64,000 nt of DNA. It comes from Podospora comata. Its lineage: Eukaryota > Ascomycota > Sordariomycetes > Sordariales > Podosporaceae. This document shows, one piece after another, positions 11,626 to 23,818 of the stretch; position 1 is the stretch's first letter, and every line of letters starts with the position of its first letter. The notes beneath the pieces were generated by a model. The model worked only from the letters and a program-made list of their open reading frames with translations, searched no databases and was not told the origin of the DNA. Location: positions 4,278,001 through 4,342,000 of the forward strand of contig CP071497.1 in NCBI GenBank assembly GCA_017354895.1, read 5' to 3'. A program made the translations under genes and the position numbers.

Positions 11626-12480
11626 ATGTCTTACAATCCATCTTACCAAGGGCAACCACCAAACGACGGCATCGAGCAAAACAACCCCAATCGCAGTCAC
11701 GGTAGTCCTCAATTCACAGTCACCCGTGACGAGCTTCAGCAAATCTTCTACGATATCGGTTTTCCCCCTGCCAGTATCTCCAACCTCCTGCTTCAGCAAG
11801 TCAATCCCAATTGCACCAGCAATTCCTATGGCAATCCCCAGAGCAATACTCCGCGTAGTGTTCCCAACGAGGACACCTGGCTTCAGCAAGTCGCCCCCAG
11901 TGACAGCAATTATTATTACAGCAACCCCCAGAGCACTCCTGAGGGCAGTGTTCCCAACGCCTGGCATCCGCAAGTCAACCCGAATTACAATTCTTATGGC
12001 AACCCCCAGAGCGATCTTCAGCGTAGTGTTCCCAGCGCTTGGCATCCGCAAGTCAACCCCAATGTCGACACTTCTCTTGGAGTTGTGCCTAACAGCCAAC
12101 CTCGTCCCAGTGTCACAGCCATTGCTCCTTCGAATAGAAGTACCAACCAAGTGCAACGGCAACAGCAACCCCCAACCCCAACCGCAGCCGCAGCCGCGAC
12201 CCCGCTACCATCATCACCGAGACCGCCAGCGCAACCGTCAGCGCAACCAGCGAGGAGCGTCGCCAAGAGCCCCACAGGAATAGAACGCACTCCACCATAT
12301 GGCAATCTAATCTGTCTATGCCACATACATCAGGTGCGTGGAGTGCGGGATGGGGTGGTGCCTTACTGCAATGTTGGGGGTTATTTGCGCGGCGAATGTC
12401 TAGGGCACTTGGATGAATCGCCGCCAAAACTTTGCGAAGCGTGTCGGGAGGCGGGATGTCTAAGTTGGTTAAGTCCCTAG
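11626..12480 (+). CDS. tandem-repeat protein with Cys-rich C-terminus, function unknown
   Basis: Single open frame of 284 residues from the ATG at 11626 (context ATCACCATG); the frame is open further up, but the extension is not repeat-like and lacks a good start. Residues about 60-155 hold three to four copies of a roughly 30-residue unit built on QVNPN...YGNPQS...RSVPN/S...W, the last two with the same AWHPQVNPN. Next comes an Asn/Gln/Pro/Ala-rich linker, then a tail with CLCHIH, CNVGGYLRGEC and CEACREAGC, seven cysteines and two to three histidines that could hold zinc. No signal peptide. It resembles no family I can name. The repeats are diverged rather than identical, so the ORF has been kept under some constraint. 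Confidence 0.6.
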   Translation: MSYNPSYQGQPPNDGIEQNNPNRSHGSPQFTVTRDELQQIFYDIGFPPASISNLLLQQVNPNCTSNSYGNPQSNTPRSVPNEDTWLQQVAPSDSNYYYSNPQSTPEGSVPNAWHPQVNPNYNSYGNPQSDLQRSVPSAWHPQVNPNVDTSLGVVPNSQPRPSVTAIAPSNRSTNQVQRQQQPPTPTAAAAATPLPSSPRPPAQPSAQPARSVAKSPTGIERTPPYGNLICLCHIHQVRGVRDGVVPYCNVGGYLRGECLGHLDESPPKLCEACREAGCLSWLSP

Positions 12481-13119
12481 GTTCTGAGGAGAGGGGGCGC
12501 AAGAGATGGAAATGGCTTGACTGTCGCAGGAATACAACCGAGCGAAGTAGCGTTGACTTTCATCATTCTTGCCGTTGTGAATTGACGAGCATCTTCAGCA
12601 GATCCCTTGTTTGCCTTGCTTTGGATTGAACTGTGATGTGACACTGTGCTGTTGTCTGCCAATATACCCGAATAAGAAAGCTAATCATGGTTCTTGTGGT
12701 AAACAGAGAGATCGCGTAAATCTGATCTTTGGTTAGAGATTTGTCGAGGTGGATCAAACGCTTACCGCTGGATCTGCACCCAACAACCACCTGACAGCAT
12801 TTTGGGCTGTCAAGTCTGTTTTCCCGTCACTCTTTTGTTGCCTCAGCTATCTAGGGTACCTTTATAGTTAGCTAGGTCATTACCCGTTAAACGATACTAT
12901 TCTTGTCCGCTCCTAGCATTTCGTGCTACACTATCTCACTTGTGACTAGGATTGCATTGTGTGCAATGCATCAAGGTTTATGCAGCGAGCGAAAGCCGTT
13001 AATGCCTCGGTAGAAACCTTTTGAAATATAAGGCTCAGTGATGAAAAGAATAACAGTAACAGCATAGCTACCTAGGCACCTTTGTCTTCAGGTTTGATGT
13101 CCTTGTTTACCAGAGTGGA

Positions 13120-13158
13120 GCCAGCCCCTGAACCCCAGAACCCCTGAACCCCTGAATT
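13120..13158. repeat. short tandem repeat, CCCCTGAA type
   Basis: Four imperfect copies of an 8-10 base unit (CCCCTGAA, CCCCAGAA, CCCCTGAA, CCCCTGAA) lie end to end. Confidence 0.7.
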
Positions 13159-13629
13159 TTGAGCTCCACCTTGCAACAAACAAAAACCATCTATATGGGG
13201 ACTTGTGGCGTTTGCGGCTACTGATTGTGCCACTTTGATTCCAGGTAGAATGAGAAGCGTCAGCAGATCGTTCAACTTCCGCTAGAAAGCGTGTCAATAT
13301 AAGGGCCGCTGCGTATGTCGAGGCTCAATTACGGCTCAAGTACCTTACGTACTTAGTGTGATCAGTTATGCAGATACGGTCCCTGATATCACGCAGCTTG
13401 TTTCCAAGTCTTGACCAAATTCTCATCATAATGTGGACTTTAGAGAAATTCACAATTAATAAGGGCCTTGCAGTGTGAATGGGTTAGGGTTCTTAGAGGC
13501 TCATTTACATAGCGCAGCTGAAGTTCGGACTGATGAGCGGACTTGGTAGAGGCGCTGGTTCGGATTGCCAGGTAGGTACCCCGCTTTTGCCACTGCGCGC
13601 GAAACAACTGTTGGTGGTCAGATATAGGC

Positions 13630-13635
13630 TATAAG
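13630..13635 (+). promoter_or_regulatory. TATA-like box
   Basis: TATAAG, about 117 bases upstream of the ATG at 13752. Confidence 0.4.
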
Positions 13636-13751
13636 TACCCCCCAGGAGCCGCTCTTCTAGAAACCAAACCTCGCTGCTCGCAGCCATCGACATTGATCAC
13701 CATCATCAGCAAACAGCACCCTCATTCTCGCCAAGTTCCTGCTTTTACAAT

Positions 13752-14802
13752 ATGGCCCGTACAAAGAAAATAACGAGGAGGCGCAGCGACAGTGTGGTGA
13801 CCTGGACACGGTTCCATCTACCAGTTGAGCGAGAGTGGCCGACATGGGCGGTGGATCACAAGAATGTGCACTTCGGTCCACTGGAGGACCTGACCGGTGT
13901 GAGAAAGGGATGGTTGGGAAGAATGGTGGAAGATCCTGAGCAGGCTGCCTATATCATCGGTAAGGTTTACCCACTGCCACATGCGCAAAGGTCCTTTTAG
14001 AGCCCACGGCTAATCTGTCATTATGAATCTAGAGTGGGAAGACCTGGAGCACTTGAAACAGTTTTGGTCTTCTCCTGCATGCGCCGCGTTTCTGCAAAAT
14101 CTACCCGAAAACGGCCACAGTTCGCAACTTTCCAGAGACGGCTCCTCTTCAGAACAGAGCTCCTCATCTGTTGAAAACGCATTGTCATCCTCATCTCCAG
14201 CGTCGAGATTCCTCACATTGCGAGAATCCACCCAACGACCCAAGTCGGACGTGGAAGGCCGTGTAACCTTCAACGCATTCCTGGTACCACATAAACAAGG
14301 TCACGAGACCACATGGAACGCGTACCATGCCCTGAGGGACGAACTCTGCAGTTTTCAACCACGCGGCTTTGAATTCATTGCAGGCACCGGTCTTCATTGG
14401 GAATGGTACATGAATACGTGGTTCTTCGCGCTTGAGGAAGATCAATGGGTGCAAAACAAGTTTGGGAAGTCGGAGCAAACGGATGAGAACACAGACGGTC
14501 GGACGGTCATCTGCGAGTTTCACCTTTGGCCACAGGAATATGGTGCCACGCCGGAGCACGAGGAGGCATCGGCATCGGACCCGGAGGCGACAGCGTCATG
14601 GAATGAAGCCGTGGCTAAGGTCATGCCTCCCGTTACCGCTTGGGTGCAAGAACGTTGGGATGTTTTGCCTTTGCCGTATTACGAGCCGCCCTATGAGCCT
14701 ACTGAGGAGGAGCTTGAGCATCAGCGGAAGCTGGAGGAGTTCATAAAGTATCACAGAGAAAACCCCGAGCCGGAGGTGAGGTGGTGTGGAACGCGTTTCT
14801 GA
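13752..14802 (+). CDS. conserved-looking protein of unknown function, possible ABM-type dimeric alpha-beta barrel
   Basis: Exons 13752-13959 and 14033-14802 encode 325 residues; the intron (GTAAGG...TAG) splits a Glu codon and yields AYIIEWEDLEHLKQFW. The string 'II-EWEDLE-H--FW-SP' and the earlier VTWTRFHLPVE and FGPLEDLTG recall fungal stress-response ABM-superfamily proteins, in which such pieces form beta-alpha-beta barrel halves. A Ser-rich low-complexity stretch (residues about 105-135) separates this from a C-terminal domain rich in Trp (WEWYMNTWFF, EFHLWPQEYG) that may be the second barrel half. The C-terminus is Glu/Pro-rich. No catalytic residues can be assigned and the fold is inferred from pattern only. 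Confidence 0.7.
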
Positions 14803-15224
14803 AATTGTAGTTCAGCCTGAAAGTACCAATTCCATCTGTACACTCTCCCCAGGTAGGTATGTAGCTAGTTGTTCTGAATTAACAGCGGCCTTACAACGAG
14901 CTATTCTGGGCAACAGCGCGGTTTTCACACATCTGATTAAATGTTTAACTTCGCCCAAGTTGACCTGGCTCACTACTTTGTCCCTTAGGTACCTATTTGT
15001 CACCTGGTGGGTATATCACATACAAGTGTGCAGTTCTTGTACTGAAGATGCTGGGTCGTCTTGCAGCAAAGTCCACAGTTCGAATCACGCCGCTGGTGCC
15101 CTGAGTTTCCTAGCATACCTAAAGAATGTATATAACTGTCCCTGACATCCAATGCTCTAAAAACACATTTCTGTTTGTCCGCTCCAATGTCACCCTCATC
15201 AGACTCTACGCCATCTCGGTCCTA
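14803..15224. other. intergenic region between convergent genes
   Basis: Nothing recognisable; open frames are short and of mixed composition. Confidence 0.45.
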
Positions 15225-16489
15225 TTACGGGGGTGGCGCTGTAGCCGCATAAAGGCGGTTGCTGCCGCTGCCAGTAACACGAAAGTCCCAGTTTCCCCCA
15301 ATAGACCACGGTTCATTCCCTTCTGGTTGACCCAACATGTGGTACATGTGGGCGACGAAGAAAACATAGTTTTCTGGGTTTTGCCGGGCTAGTCCAGATC
15401 TTCTTGATGCAAGGTTTAAAGCGTCAAGGAGAGGATCTGACATCTTCAAATTAGTGTCTATGCTGAAACAGATCTAGATATGGATGCACACTACTTACAC
15501 GTTTCGGCTGGGCCCGACAAATAGTAATCGCCTCCCACAACGTGAAAGACCTCGTGAAGGAGCGTCGCGCTTTTGGGAACAACAAGGGCGAAGTTTGTGC
15601 CCTGTGCGATAAGATTGTTTGCATCCCGGTAGTTGTCTGGTTGTGTGCTTCCAACAAAGGCGTGTGGACAGATGATGACGCTTGCATGCTGTCTGCTAGG
15701 ATCGGTTCCGGTGGCGCCGTCAGTCAGCAGCGGTTTAATGTGAGCAGTGGCGCCTAAATGGTCCCCTTGGCAGAAGTTACCACCCTGTTCATCGAAGTAA
15801 TAGCCGTTCAGATTGGTAAAGTCACCAGCCCACCACGGCGAAGCACGTGCGTCCTTGTCGAGAGCAGCGTGATAGCTTGGTATGTTCTCAATGGTGACTT
15901 GGTTGCCGTTCTGATCTACTATGACCTGTCCATTTAAATCAAATGCTGGGCTGTTTGGAGCGCGAGGCACCAGAAATGTGCTGTCGCAGTGGAGGTGGTT
16001 GTATGTGGAGTCGTAGAAGAAGTTGCCATCCTCCTGGTGGTGGTTCAAAAATTCATAAACGTGGGCGAGGTTATCTGGTCAATGGGTCAATCCAGCTTTG
16101 TACGTGTGCTTCCCGTCGCCTTGTAGCCAACGTGAACTAAAGGGCTCTAGGGAGAATGAGGGTGTTGACGGTCAACACTTACTTCTAATATCATTGACAG
16201 CTCTTGGCGTAGCTCCCCCTCCAGTGTTCCTAATACCGAAGAACGTCGACAACGCTCTGCGGACCCCGACATTTTGACGGTAGTTATCGATGGCGGTCAA
16301 CGCTACGTCAAGGCTTTCGAGACTGTCTGAAAGCCAGACATCTAGCGTTGCCATTCGAGCCCCGCAGCCGCCATTATTAGCGGCATTCCGCTCTACGTCG
16401 AAGATGTCGTAGATCTCTACTCCGACTGTCAGTGGCAGGAGAGTGAGTAGACACGCGGTCAAAGATAAAATAAAAGATATTCTCGCCAT
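15225..16489 (-). CDS. secreted zinc metallopeptidase-like protein (HExxH, deuterolysin / Lys-specific endopeptidase type)
   Basis: Three exons on the minus strand, 16489-16183, 16074-15499 and 15457-15225, give 371 residues. MARISFILSLTACLLTLLPL is a clear signal peptide; a Met 41 codons upstream in the same frame would bury it, so the inner Met is chosen. LLHEVFHVVGGDYY supplies the HExxH zinc site with a following Gly-Asp-Tyr that can provide the third ligand, as in M35/Asp-zincins (usual form HE..H then GTxD). Downstream PENYVFFVAHMYHM matches the NADNY helix near the end of deuterolysin-like domains. Four or more cysteines suit an extracellular fold. Introns have GTAAGT donors. It should act outside the cell on protein; specificity is unknown. 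Confidence 0.8.
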
Positions 16490-16676
16490 TTCCTTCAAGG
16501 CCAAAGGCTTAGAGGAATTTAGAGCAGGAGATAGTTCGACAGGCACAGTTTGGTCAAAAGCAGAACAGCTATGAGCGTGCGGATGACCTTCTAATGAAGC
16601 GTAAAGATGCACATCCTGCTCCTCTCAAAGCTGAGCTCTCCCGTCGGATATCATCTCGGATCACTCTTGCCACACC

Positions 16677-17212
16677 TTAGTGACATAGCTCCGGTCGGGC
16701 TTTGCAAGCCCGCACTTCTCGAGCACATGTCCGCTTCGCCCGAAGGATTCGGTGACACTCAGTGGGCCTAACAGATATGTCGTCTGACCCCAGGCTCCCG
16801 GCCTACAGGATGACAGGGGTTAGCACGTAGTTCTACAGGATTAGGGAACGAAGGTCCCAGTAAGGAGAATAAAGCAAGTAGCCTCACTCACGCTGATGTT
16901 CTTCTCAGTGATCAGCCGTGCAAGGCAGAGCAACAGCCCGACAGATAAGCCTGTGCAGCCGATTAGAAACTCACGAAACAGGGATATAAACCTGTTTTGA
17001 AGGCTCGACCTTTTGCTCACCGGCTCGCATGGCGGAAAGGGGTTGTCCGATGATCCATTCTGTAGCATGACAAGATCTGCTGATTGGTGCTGGCCCTGTC
17101 GAATGTTAGCTTCTAACTCTGGATTCAGGCTATGGGGGAACCCTGCCAACTGCGAAGCCGTGATATAGTTTGACTGGTGGTGTACCGAACCGTCTGACCC
17201 AGGTGAGGCCAT
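16677..17212 (-). CDS. possible small membrane protein, unknown function
   Basis: Exons 17212-16892 and 16802-16677 would encode 148 residues; the intron (GTGAGT, branch GCTAAC, TGTAG) is convincing. Residues about 1-70 are polar with no signal peptide (MASPGSDGSVHHQSNYITAS). A hydrophobic helix follows (FLIGCTGLSVGLLLCLARLI), then a charged tail with several cysteines. No family recognised. Without splicing the frame still stays open for 16 further codons, so the exon structure is a prediction. Modest confidence that this is a gene. Confidence 0.4.
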
Positions 17213-18853
17213 GCTCCAACAACCGCCTGGCGACTGGATTCAGCAGAAGCTCTCTCGGCTCGGAAGGTACCTTATGTAATGTGTAACGTGAAGTCCGAGA
17301 TGATATAAGTTTAGAGAAACGATGTCTACCTTGGTCATGTGGTTTAGTCCGAGATCCAAGATCCATGTTGTGTGCTTCGTCGTACCAAGGTGGGGTATGT
17401 GCAGTAAGAAGTCAAAAAGAAGGAAGAGAGAACAAAAAGATCGCGACCCACAATCTGTAAGTCCCAGGCAGAATGGGTGGCAGGCGGTTCCAAGGCTGCT
17501 CCAGCAAGGCTGATGAATGGCTGATGGATGAGCCACTTTTTGCAACAAAGGTCGCATTTCAAGTTTTCAATGGTAACACAGACTAGGTAGGTACCGAGGT
17601 CATGTAATAGGTAGGTATACTGTCTTATTATTTCCAGGCTAGCAGTTGCATGAATCATGATCCATCTCGATATTGGGCGAATCATCCATGCGCATAGAGA
17701 TATTATACAGCACAGAAATGCCAGGCCGCAGGAAGAAGCGTCCCTTCATCAACGCAAACCAGGAAATGCTTGTCTAATCCAAGCTCAACCAAGGGCGTTG
17801 GATTATGCTAGTCTCACCTGTACCTACCTTACTCTTTTACAGAACCATGATCTTGCACATGCCTAAAGCGACAACATGATAGATACCTATCTTACCACTG
17901 GCCCTGTAGCCGCTGGAATAGGAGTTCATTCCGCCATCAATGGTGGTGGAAATGCGTGTAAATGGAGTGGAAACACTTGGTGGGAACAGCAGCAGACTCT
18001 GAGAAGGACTGCCCTTCCGGCTTTTCTTAGGACAAGAAGGAAATGACTTTATCATGCCACAATATAGCCACCTCTCCTGCCGAATCCTTCGAGCTACTCC
18101 AAATGGTAGAGATATCATGTACCAATAAAGCCTCGTCAGCATTAGAGGAAGCGGTATCACAAGATCAGACTTGTCCGGTTACTAGGTACCTAGATACAGT
18201 CCTCCCATCCCATGACGGCCGCCAGGTAACCAGGCTCGGATTCAGATTTCCTCGGCAGTTCAACATCGCCATGAATAGAGTCTGTGGTATTATCACCATA
18301 GGTAGGTAGGTAAGGTAAGGTAGTGAACATATTTCATAGAGCCGGATAGAAGTTGCAATTGAAATGGATGTGCCGCAGCTTTGCACATGCAGGTAGTACA
18401 GGTATCGTCGCTACCTACCTACCTTACCGAATCACACCATGAATCAATGCCAGTACATGACCTCATCACCGTGAAATATGTGGCTGACACTTCGGACTTT
18501 CGGACGCGAAAGAGGTGCTTTGAAGATCACTGCGCCTACTGTACCATCCCGAGCAAGGCTTATGCGGTCCTCTTCCTTTCCCCATGTCGAAGGATGACCC
18601 GGCATGACCGACTCTTCCGATAGCCCGTCTTTAGTCCCAAGATACCGGGTCTTAACGCCGGGGTATCGTTCACACTGGTCATAGCTCCATTGGCCTCGCA
18701 ACGGCCGTTCAATGGCGAGGCATTCTATGTCAGCGTTGTTTTAGATGATATCTTCAACAATTTCCTCCCCTCCACCATGGCTTTTTTCTTCTGCTAACAC
18801 GCTTCTCTGCATCTATTGATCCATCGCTGTAAATGGTGAACCAGTACAGCAGC
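17213..18853. other. gene-poor intergenic region with TAGGTA microsatellites
   Basis: No gene is supported. Short TAGGTA/TACCTA arrays lie at about 17584-17619, 18300-18322 and 18411-18427. Small open frames have mixed composition without family likeness. The last 150 bases are the promoter of the large secreted gene. Confidence 0.5.
18300..18322. repeat. TAGG/TAAGG microsatellite
   Basis: Run of GGTAGGTAGGTAAGG units. Similar short arrays occur near 17584, 18411, 24499 and 38528. Confidence 0.6.
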
Positions 18854-21800
18854 ATGATGGCATCTTTGACTTTTTTCTTTACTATACTAGCTACACTATG
18901 GAGCCTCGTGCAGTCGGCCAGCCCGGTTTGGGTCCCGCACACAGCTGGCAGCATCAACGCACCACGCGACTCCAACACGACTAAAATTTCTTACACTTCG
19001 CAAGTATGATATGCCGCCCTACATTGTCTATGAGAAGATGGAATGTTGACAGCTCCCTTCACAGCCCGCTCCGGCATACATGGTTGACAACCAACACAAC
19101 TACTACAAGGCAGCACCCGATAAAGGAATACACAATGGCCCAGTCTGGGCTTACTCAGGGAGCCTGGACAGTTATCTCAGGAATCTCCGTCAGGGTACTG
19201 TCCTTCGGGGCGGCTACAAAGGCGACAGCGCCATCAAGTCAACGAGTTTCAGCTCCAAAAGCAAGCGGCAGTCGTCAGACTTTTGGCTCGCAAGTTTAGG
19301 CCCTTTGGGCACTGTAAGTCTCATCCGCGCTGTTCAGTGTCAGTCCCCCATCATTGATGATCTAACCTTTTGCTTTTGAAATAGCAACCACATGCTGGCG
19401 GAGATAATTACCAGTTCTTCCGTAATGTCGTCGATGACTTTGGTGCCGACAATACGGGAGAAACTGATGCCAGTGAGGCCCTCAACGCGGCCTCTGCCAG
19501 CTGGAACAAAGACTCAGCCGGTGACTCTCGTACGCGGTGCGGCGAGGAGTGCGGCAATACTTTCTCGCAAGGCGCAATCGTCTACTTTCCTCCCGGTACC
19601 TACAAGATCTGCTCGCCTGTGGTTCAGTATTATTACACGCAGTTCATAGGCAACCCAAACGACATGCCCGTCATTAAAGGGTGCGATGACTTCAAAGGCA
19701 TCGCTCTCTTTGACGTGAACCCCTACATTCCTGGTTCTGCAGGAAAGCAGTGGTATATCAATCAGAATCAGTTCTTTCGGCAAATCCGAAACTTTCGCTT
19801 TGACCTCACTGAGATGCCCGAGTCGACAGGTGAGAATGACCAGAACCTGGCACCCACGGGAATCCATTGGCAGGTCTCTCAAGCCACATCACTGCAAAAC
19901 CTGGTGTTTGACATGCCTAAGACAAGCAGCACAACGGCTGTGGGTATCTTCACCGAGAATGGCAGCGGCGGGTTTGTCTCTGACATCGAATTCAACGGGG
20001 GCAACATCGGCTGGCGCGCGGGCTCTCAGCAATACACTGCGCGCAACCTTGTTTTCAACCAGTGCAAGACAGCTGTTCAGATGATCTGGGACTGGGGCTG
20101 GAACTGGCAGCAAATCACAGTTAACGGCGGTGGCGTCGGCTTCAATATCTCAGGAGTGGGTGGTGATGCCGGCCAAGGAATAGGCAGTGTTTCCATCATC
20201 GATTCCAAAATCAATGATGTAATCATTGGTATCCTGACGAATGACCTTCCCAGTTCACCAAACATCGTCCTCGACAACACTGTTTTCGAGAATGTGGTCA
20301 GCCCAGTCCTCGCGGAAGGCAACGGTGGCACCCTTCTCCGTGGAAACACAGACCTGTGGGCTACGGGAAAGCGGTACAATGGCTCAGAAGGCTCTATCCA
20401 GACCGGCCCCGTTGAAGCACCTGGCAGGGGTGAAGGACTCAACGGCGACGATGGTAAGCTCTTTGTACGATCACGGCCGCAGTACGGAAGCCGTGGCACT
20501 GATGCCTTCTTGGTCGCGACTACGGATGGGAAGTGCAAGAACGACGCGACCGGTGACCAGGCCTTCTGCATCAACAGCTTCCTACAACGTGCTCTGGAGG
20601 AAGACAAGATCGCATACTTTCCGGCCGGAGTATATGCGGTTGGATCTACGGTATTGATTCCTACCGGGTCCATCGTGCAAGGCTCCTTGTGGTCTCAGAT
20701 CCTTGGGTCTGGGTACTACTTCAGCGACATGAAAAATCCAAAGGTCATGGTTCAAGTCGGCAACAAAGGCGACATTGGCACGCTGGAGATCAATGACATG
20801 TTATTTTCGGTACGTGGCGCTACTGCGGGTGCCATTATGATGGAGTGGAACGTTGCAGCGGTCTCTCAAGGAGCAGCCGCGATGTGGGATTCGCATTTCC
20901 GTGTCGGCGGCGCCTTGGGCACTGACCTTGACCTCACTACATGTCCAAAGTTCACCAACAAAGCCGACTGTATTGCCGCCTCTATAATGTTCCGGATTAC
21001 CCCCCAGGCTAATGGCTACTTTGAGAATGTGTGGGCGTGGGTTAGCGATCATGACAACGATAAGACGATTGTCGACGTCCCCGATTCGAGCTCCACACAA
21101 ATTTCCATTTTTGGTGCCCGGGGCATGCTAATTGAATCCCAGGGCCCAACCTGGTTCTATGGCGGTGGCTCCGAGCACTCAGTTCTCTACAACTACCTCA
21201 TCAGCGGCGCCAAGAGTGTGTACCTGGGCCATATCCAGACCGAGTCGCCTTATTATCAGCCCAGACCCAGACCTCCGGAGCCTTTCCGTGCTGCCGCCTC
21301 CTTTCCCAACGACCCAGATTTCAGTGACTGCGAGGTCACAGGCGATGGGCGGGATGATCGTTGCAACTACGCCTGGGGCTTGCAGATCATTGATTCAAAG
21401 GATGTCATGATTCACTCTGCCGGCCTCTACAGTTTCTTCAACGAGTATCTTCAGGACTGCATACCTACACACAACTGCCAGGACCGCATCCTCGAAGTGA
21501 AGGGCTCCACCGGCGTGGTCATCTTCAATTTGTTTACGGTTGCCACCGTCAACATTGCCACTGGCATCGACGGCACCAGCATCCCGCAGGATAGCAATCA
21601 GCGTGGCTTCACCACCGAGATCAGCGTGTGGGTACCTCTTCCGGGGTCAGACAATGTCGATATTGTGTTTGTCGATACCAATGTGTGGAACACACCAACT
21701 CTCAGTTGCCCGGCCAAGTCCTGTATGATGATTCTCCCGACAAGCTCCCTGGAATCATCGACCACCATCCATCCCAGCAGCTACACGACCTCGCTGGAGT

Positions 21801-23818
21801 ATGGAGAAATCTCCAGCACCACTATCGGGGGAGTTCCGACGACGGTCTTTGTGACCACAACTACTACCGTAACTCTTTCGATCCCCCCGATTGTCACTGA
21901 TGGCATCCCCTTTTCCAACGTCAATGTCTCAACGACAGGAGCGATGCCCATCACCCTTTATCCAAGCGTGAACGTCCCACCTGTTATTGTCACGTTGCCA
22001 GATGGGCAGGGTAGCGAGACCACTCGAACCGTCACCGTTCCACCTTGGCCTCAGATTGATGGCGGTCCCTTAGTTATGTACACCGATCCGGCGACACTCA
22101 ATAGCAGTACGGGCCAACTGGCCAAGAATACCACGTATTTCACACCCATTAGCACCCTCTTTACGGTGCGGGGAGCCACAGTGACAACAGTAACATTTCC
22201 AGCTTCGACAGAGGTCTTTACCATCGACTGTCCCGCGACAACATCGTTGGTTTTCGCCACGCCAGCAATTGCAGTTGCCACTACGTGTACCGAAAGTGCC
22301 GAACTGACGCTTAACTTCGCGTGCCCAACTACGCGTGTGTTCACATTCCTCGGGCCTGACCTGGTGGATGCTACCGTTGATTGCTCTCTAGTGACAGCCT
22401 GGAAGACTGGGTCTACCTCGACCGAGGAGCCGCTACCTGTCTTCACTACCTGGCCTCAAGGTGGAAGGATCGTGCCCGAAGAGGAGGAAATCGATGAATC
22501 TGAGCCGGACGAGGACGGCGACGGCGTACACGTTCCCTGCAAGGCCTGGTTCTTCTTCTTCTGCATCTCCTTTGGAGAGGTCCGGATCGGTTCCTGGCAC
22601 TGGATCTTGCCCCCGGGAATCTACGGGCCCGGTCCCCCGCCGATTGGCATCATCCACCCTCCTCCGGGAATCGACATCCGCGGTAACCTCCCCAACTGGC
22701 CGCGGATTACCATCGGATGGGACTACCGCCTCACCACCGAGTCGGAACCCGAGTGCACCAAGCAGACGGCCGAGGCTTGCACCACATCCAACTTTGTCAC
22801 GGACGGCACGACAAGGTCTTCGAGTACACGGTGCGAGACCATCACCGGTTGCTCCATCAGCGTCTCAGACTCCACCACCGATGTGTTCGGAACCCAAACA
22901 GCTGCCCCTATCGGCATATTCAACGACGAGTCATGGGCCACCATGACGATGGGTGATGAATACACCAACGCGGTGTTAGCAGCTCTAGAATCACGCCTCG
23001 CCCGCGAGGAGGCCAGTGCCGGAGCCACCACCATCCAATTCACCTCAGGCGCCACCCCCGGACCAACCTGCCAAGGCGGGAGCACCGCCTGCGGCGGCAC
23101 CGTCTGTTCTGGGTACTGGTGCAACCCGTCCCCAACCGCACCACCGCCAGGCTTCCGCGACCCAAAAGACCCCAGTTCAGAAGGCTACGTCGCACCGACA
23201 ACAACAGTCAGCGACACCACAAGCACATCCTCCTCTCCCACAAGCAACCCTAACTTCACCCCTCTCACCCGCGGCCCGATCGGCTGCTTTGACGAGGCCG
23301 ACTTCCCCGGCCACGGCGACATCCAAAGCGGGGAACAAAACGACGGCTCCCTCGCTTTCAGCGACATCCGGCTTGACATGGGCGACGACGACACGATCGG
23401 ACCGGGGGATAACCCGATACGCCTGCGTTGGACGGACGGGAATGATGTCAACTACGATTACCAGGCTGAGTGGGTGGCCGGTTGCGAAACGGAGGTGGCG
23501 AGGCAGAGCTTTGGGTTCCCGTTGGGAAGCCCGAGTTCGATTACGGCTTATCTTTTGGTCAGGGAGGATTATACAATGTGTAAGTTGGTTGTTTTCACCT
23601 ACTTTCTCTCTCTCTCTCACGCTCTCCTGGCTGACACTACTTGTTTGTAAACAGGTGACAATGGCGGCGTTGGTGGGTCCACTCAAGTCGGGTGCCTTTT
23701 GTACAGTTTTGTAGGTGGACTCGGCAACGAACCGACGGATCCGTGTGATGTGTTTAATTGCGGACAGTGCGGAGCGCCGATTGATCGGGTAGAATGCCAG
23801 AAGTGCTGTCAGGGATGA
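18854..23818 (+). CDS. very large secreted GH55-like (pectate-lyase-superfamily) glucan hydrolase with long C-terminal extension
   Basis: Four exons, 18854-19003, 19065-19313, 19385-23579 and 23655-23818, give 1585 residues. The N-terminus (MMASLTFFFTILATLWSLVQ) is a signal peptide. Two right-handed beta-helix halves follow, each opening with the Pectate_lyase_3 signature: DNYQFFRNVVDDFGAD with PPGTYKI, and later TDAFLVATTDGKCKND with FPAGVYAVGSTV. This pairing is the exo-beta-1,3-glucanase GH55 layout, normally about 750-800 residues. Here a further 800 residues follow: Thr/Ser-rich stretches, an acidic Glu/Asp stretch, a Trp/Pro/Ile-rich segment, and a Cys-rich end (CDVFNCGQCGAPID, CQKCCQG). 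The last intron (GTAAGT...CAG) is required to reach that Cys-rich end. It probably acts on wall or plant beta-glucan outside the cell; the catalytic Glu was not pinned down by eye. Confidence 0.88.

Larger units (their letters stand above)
12481..13751. other. intergenic region
   Basis: No gene supported. It holds a short CCCCTGAA-type tandem repeat near 13120-13158 and, at its right end, the promoter of the next gene. Confidence 0.45.

Noticed and set aside
15060-15110. GTTCGAATC, recalling a tRNA T-loop
   Set aside because: No acceptor stem, D-arm or anticodon arm could be folded around it.
16490-16612. Longer N-terminus for the metallopeptidase
   Set aside because: Would place 41 polar residues before the signal peptide.
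22717-23714. Overlapping frames rich in Ser, Thr and Pro within the GH55-like gene
   Set aside because: Out-of-frame shadows of its low-complexity extension.
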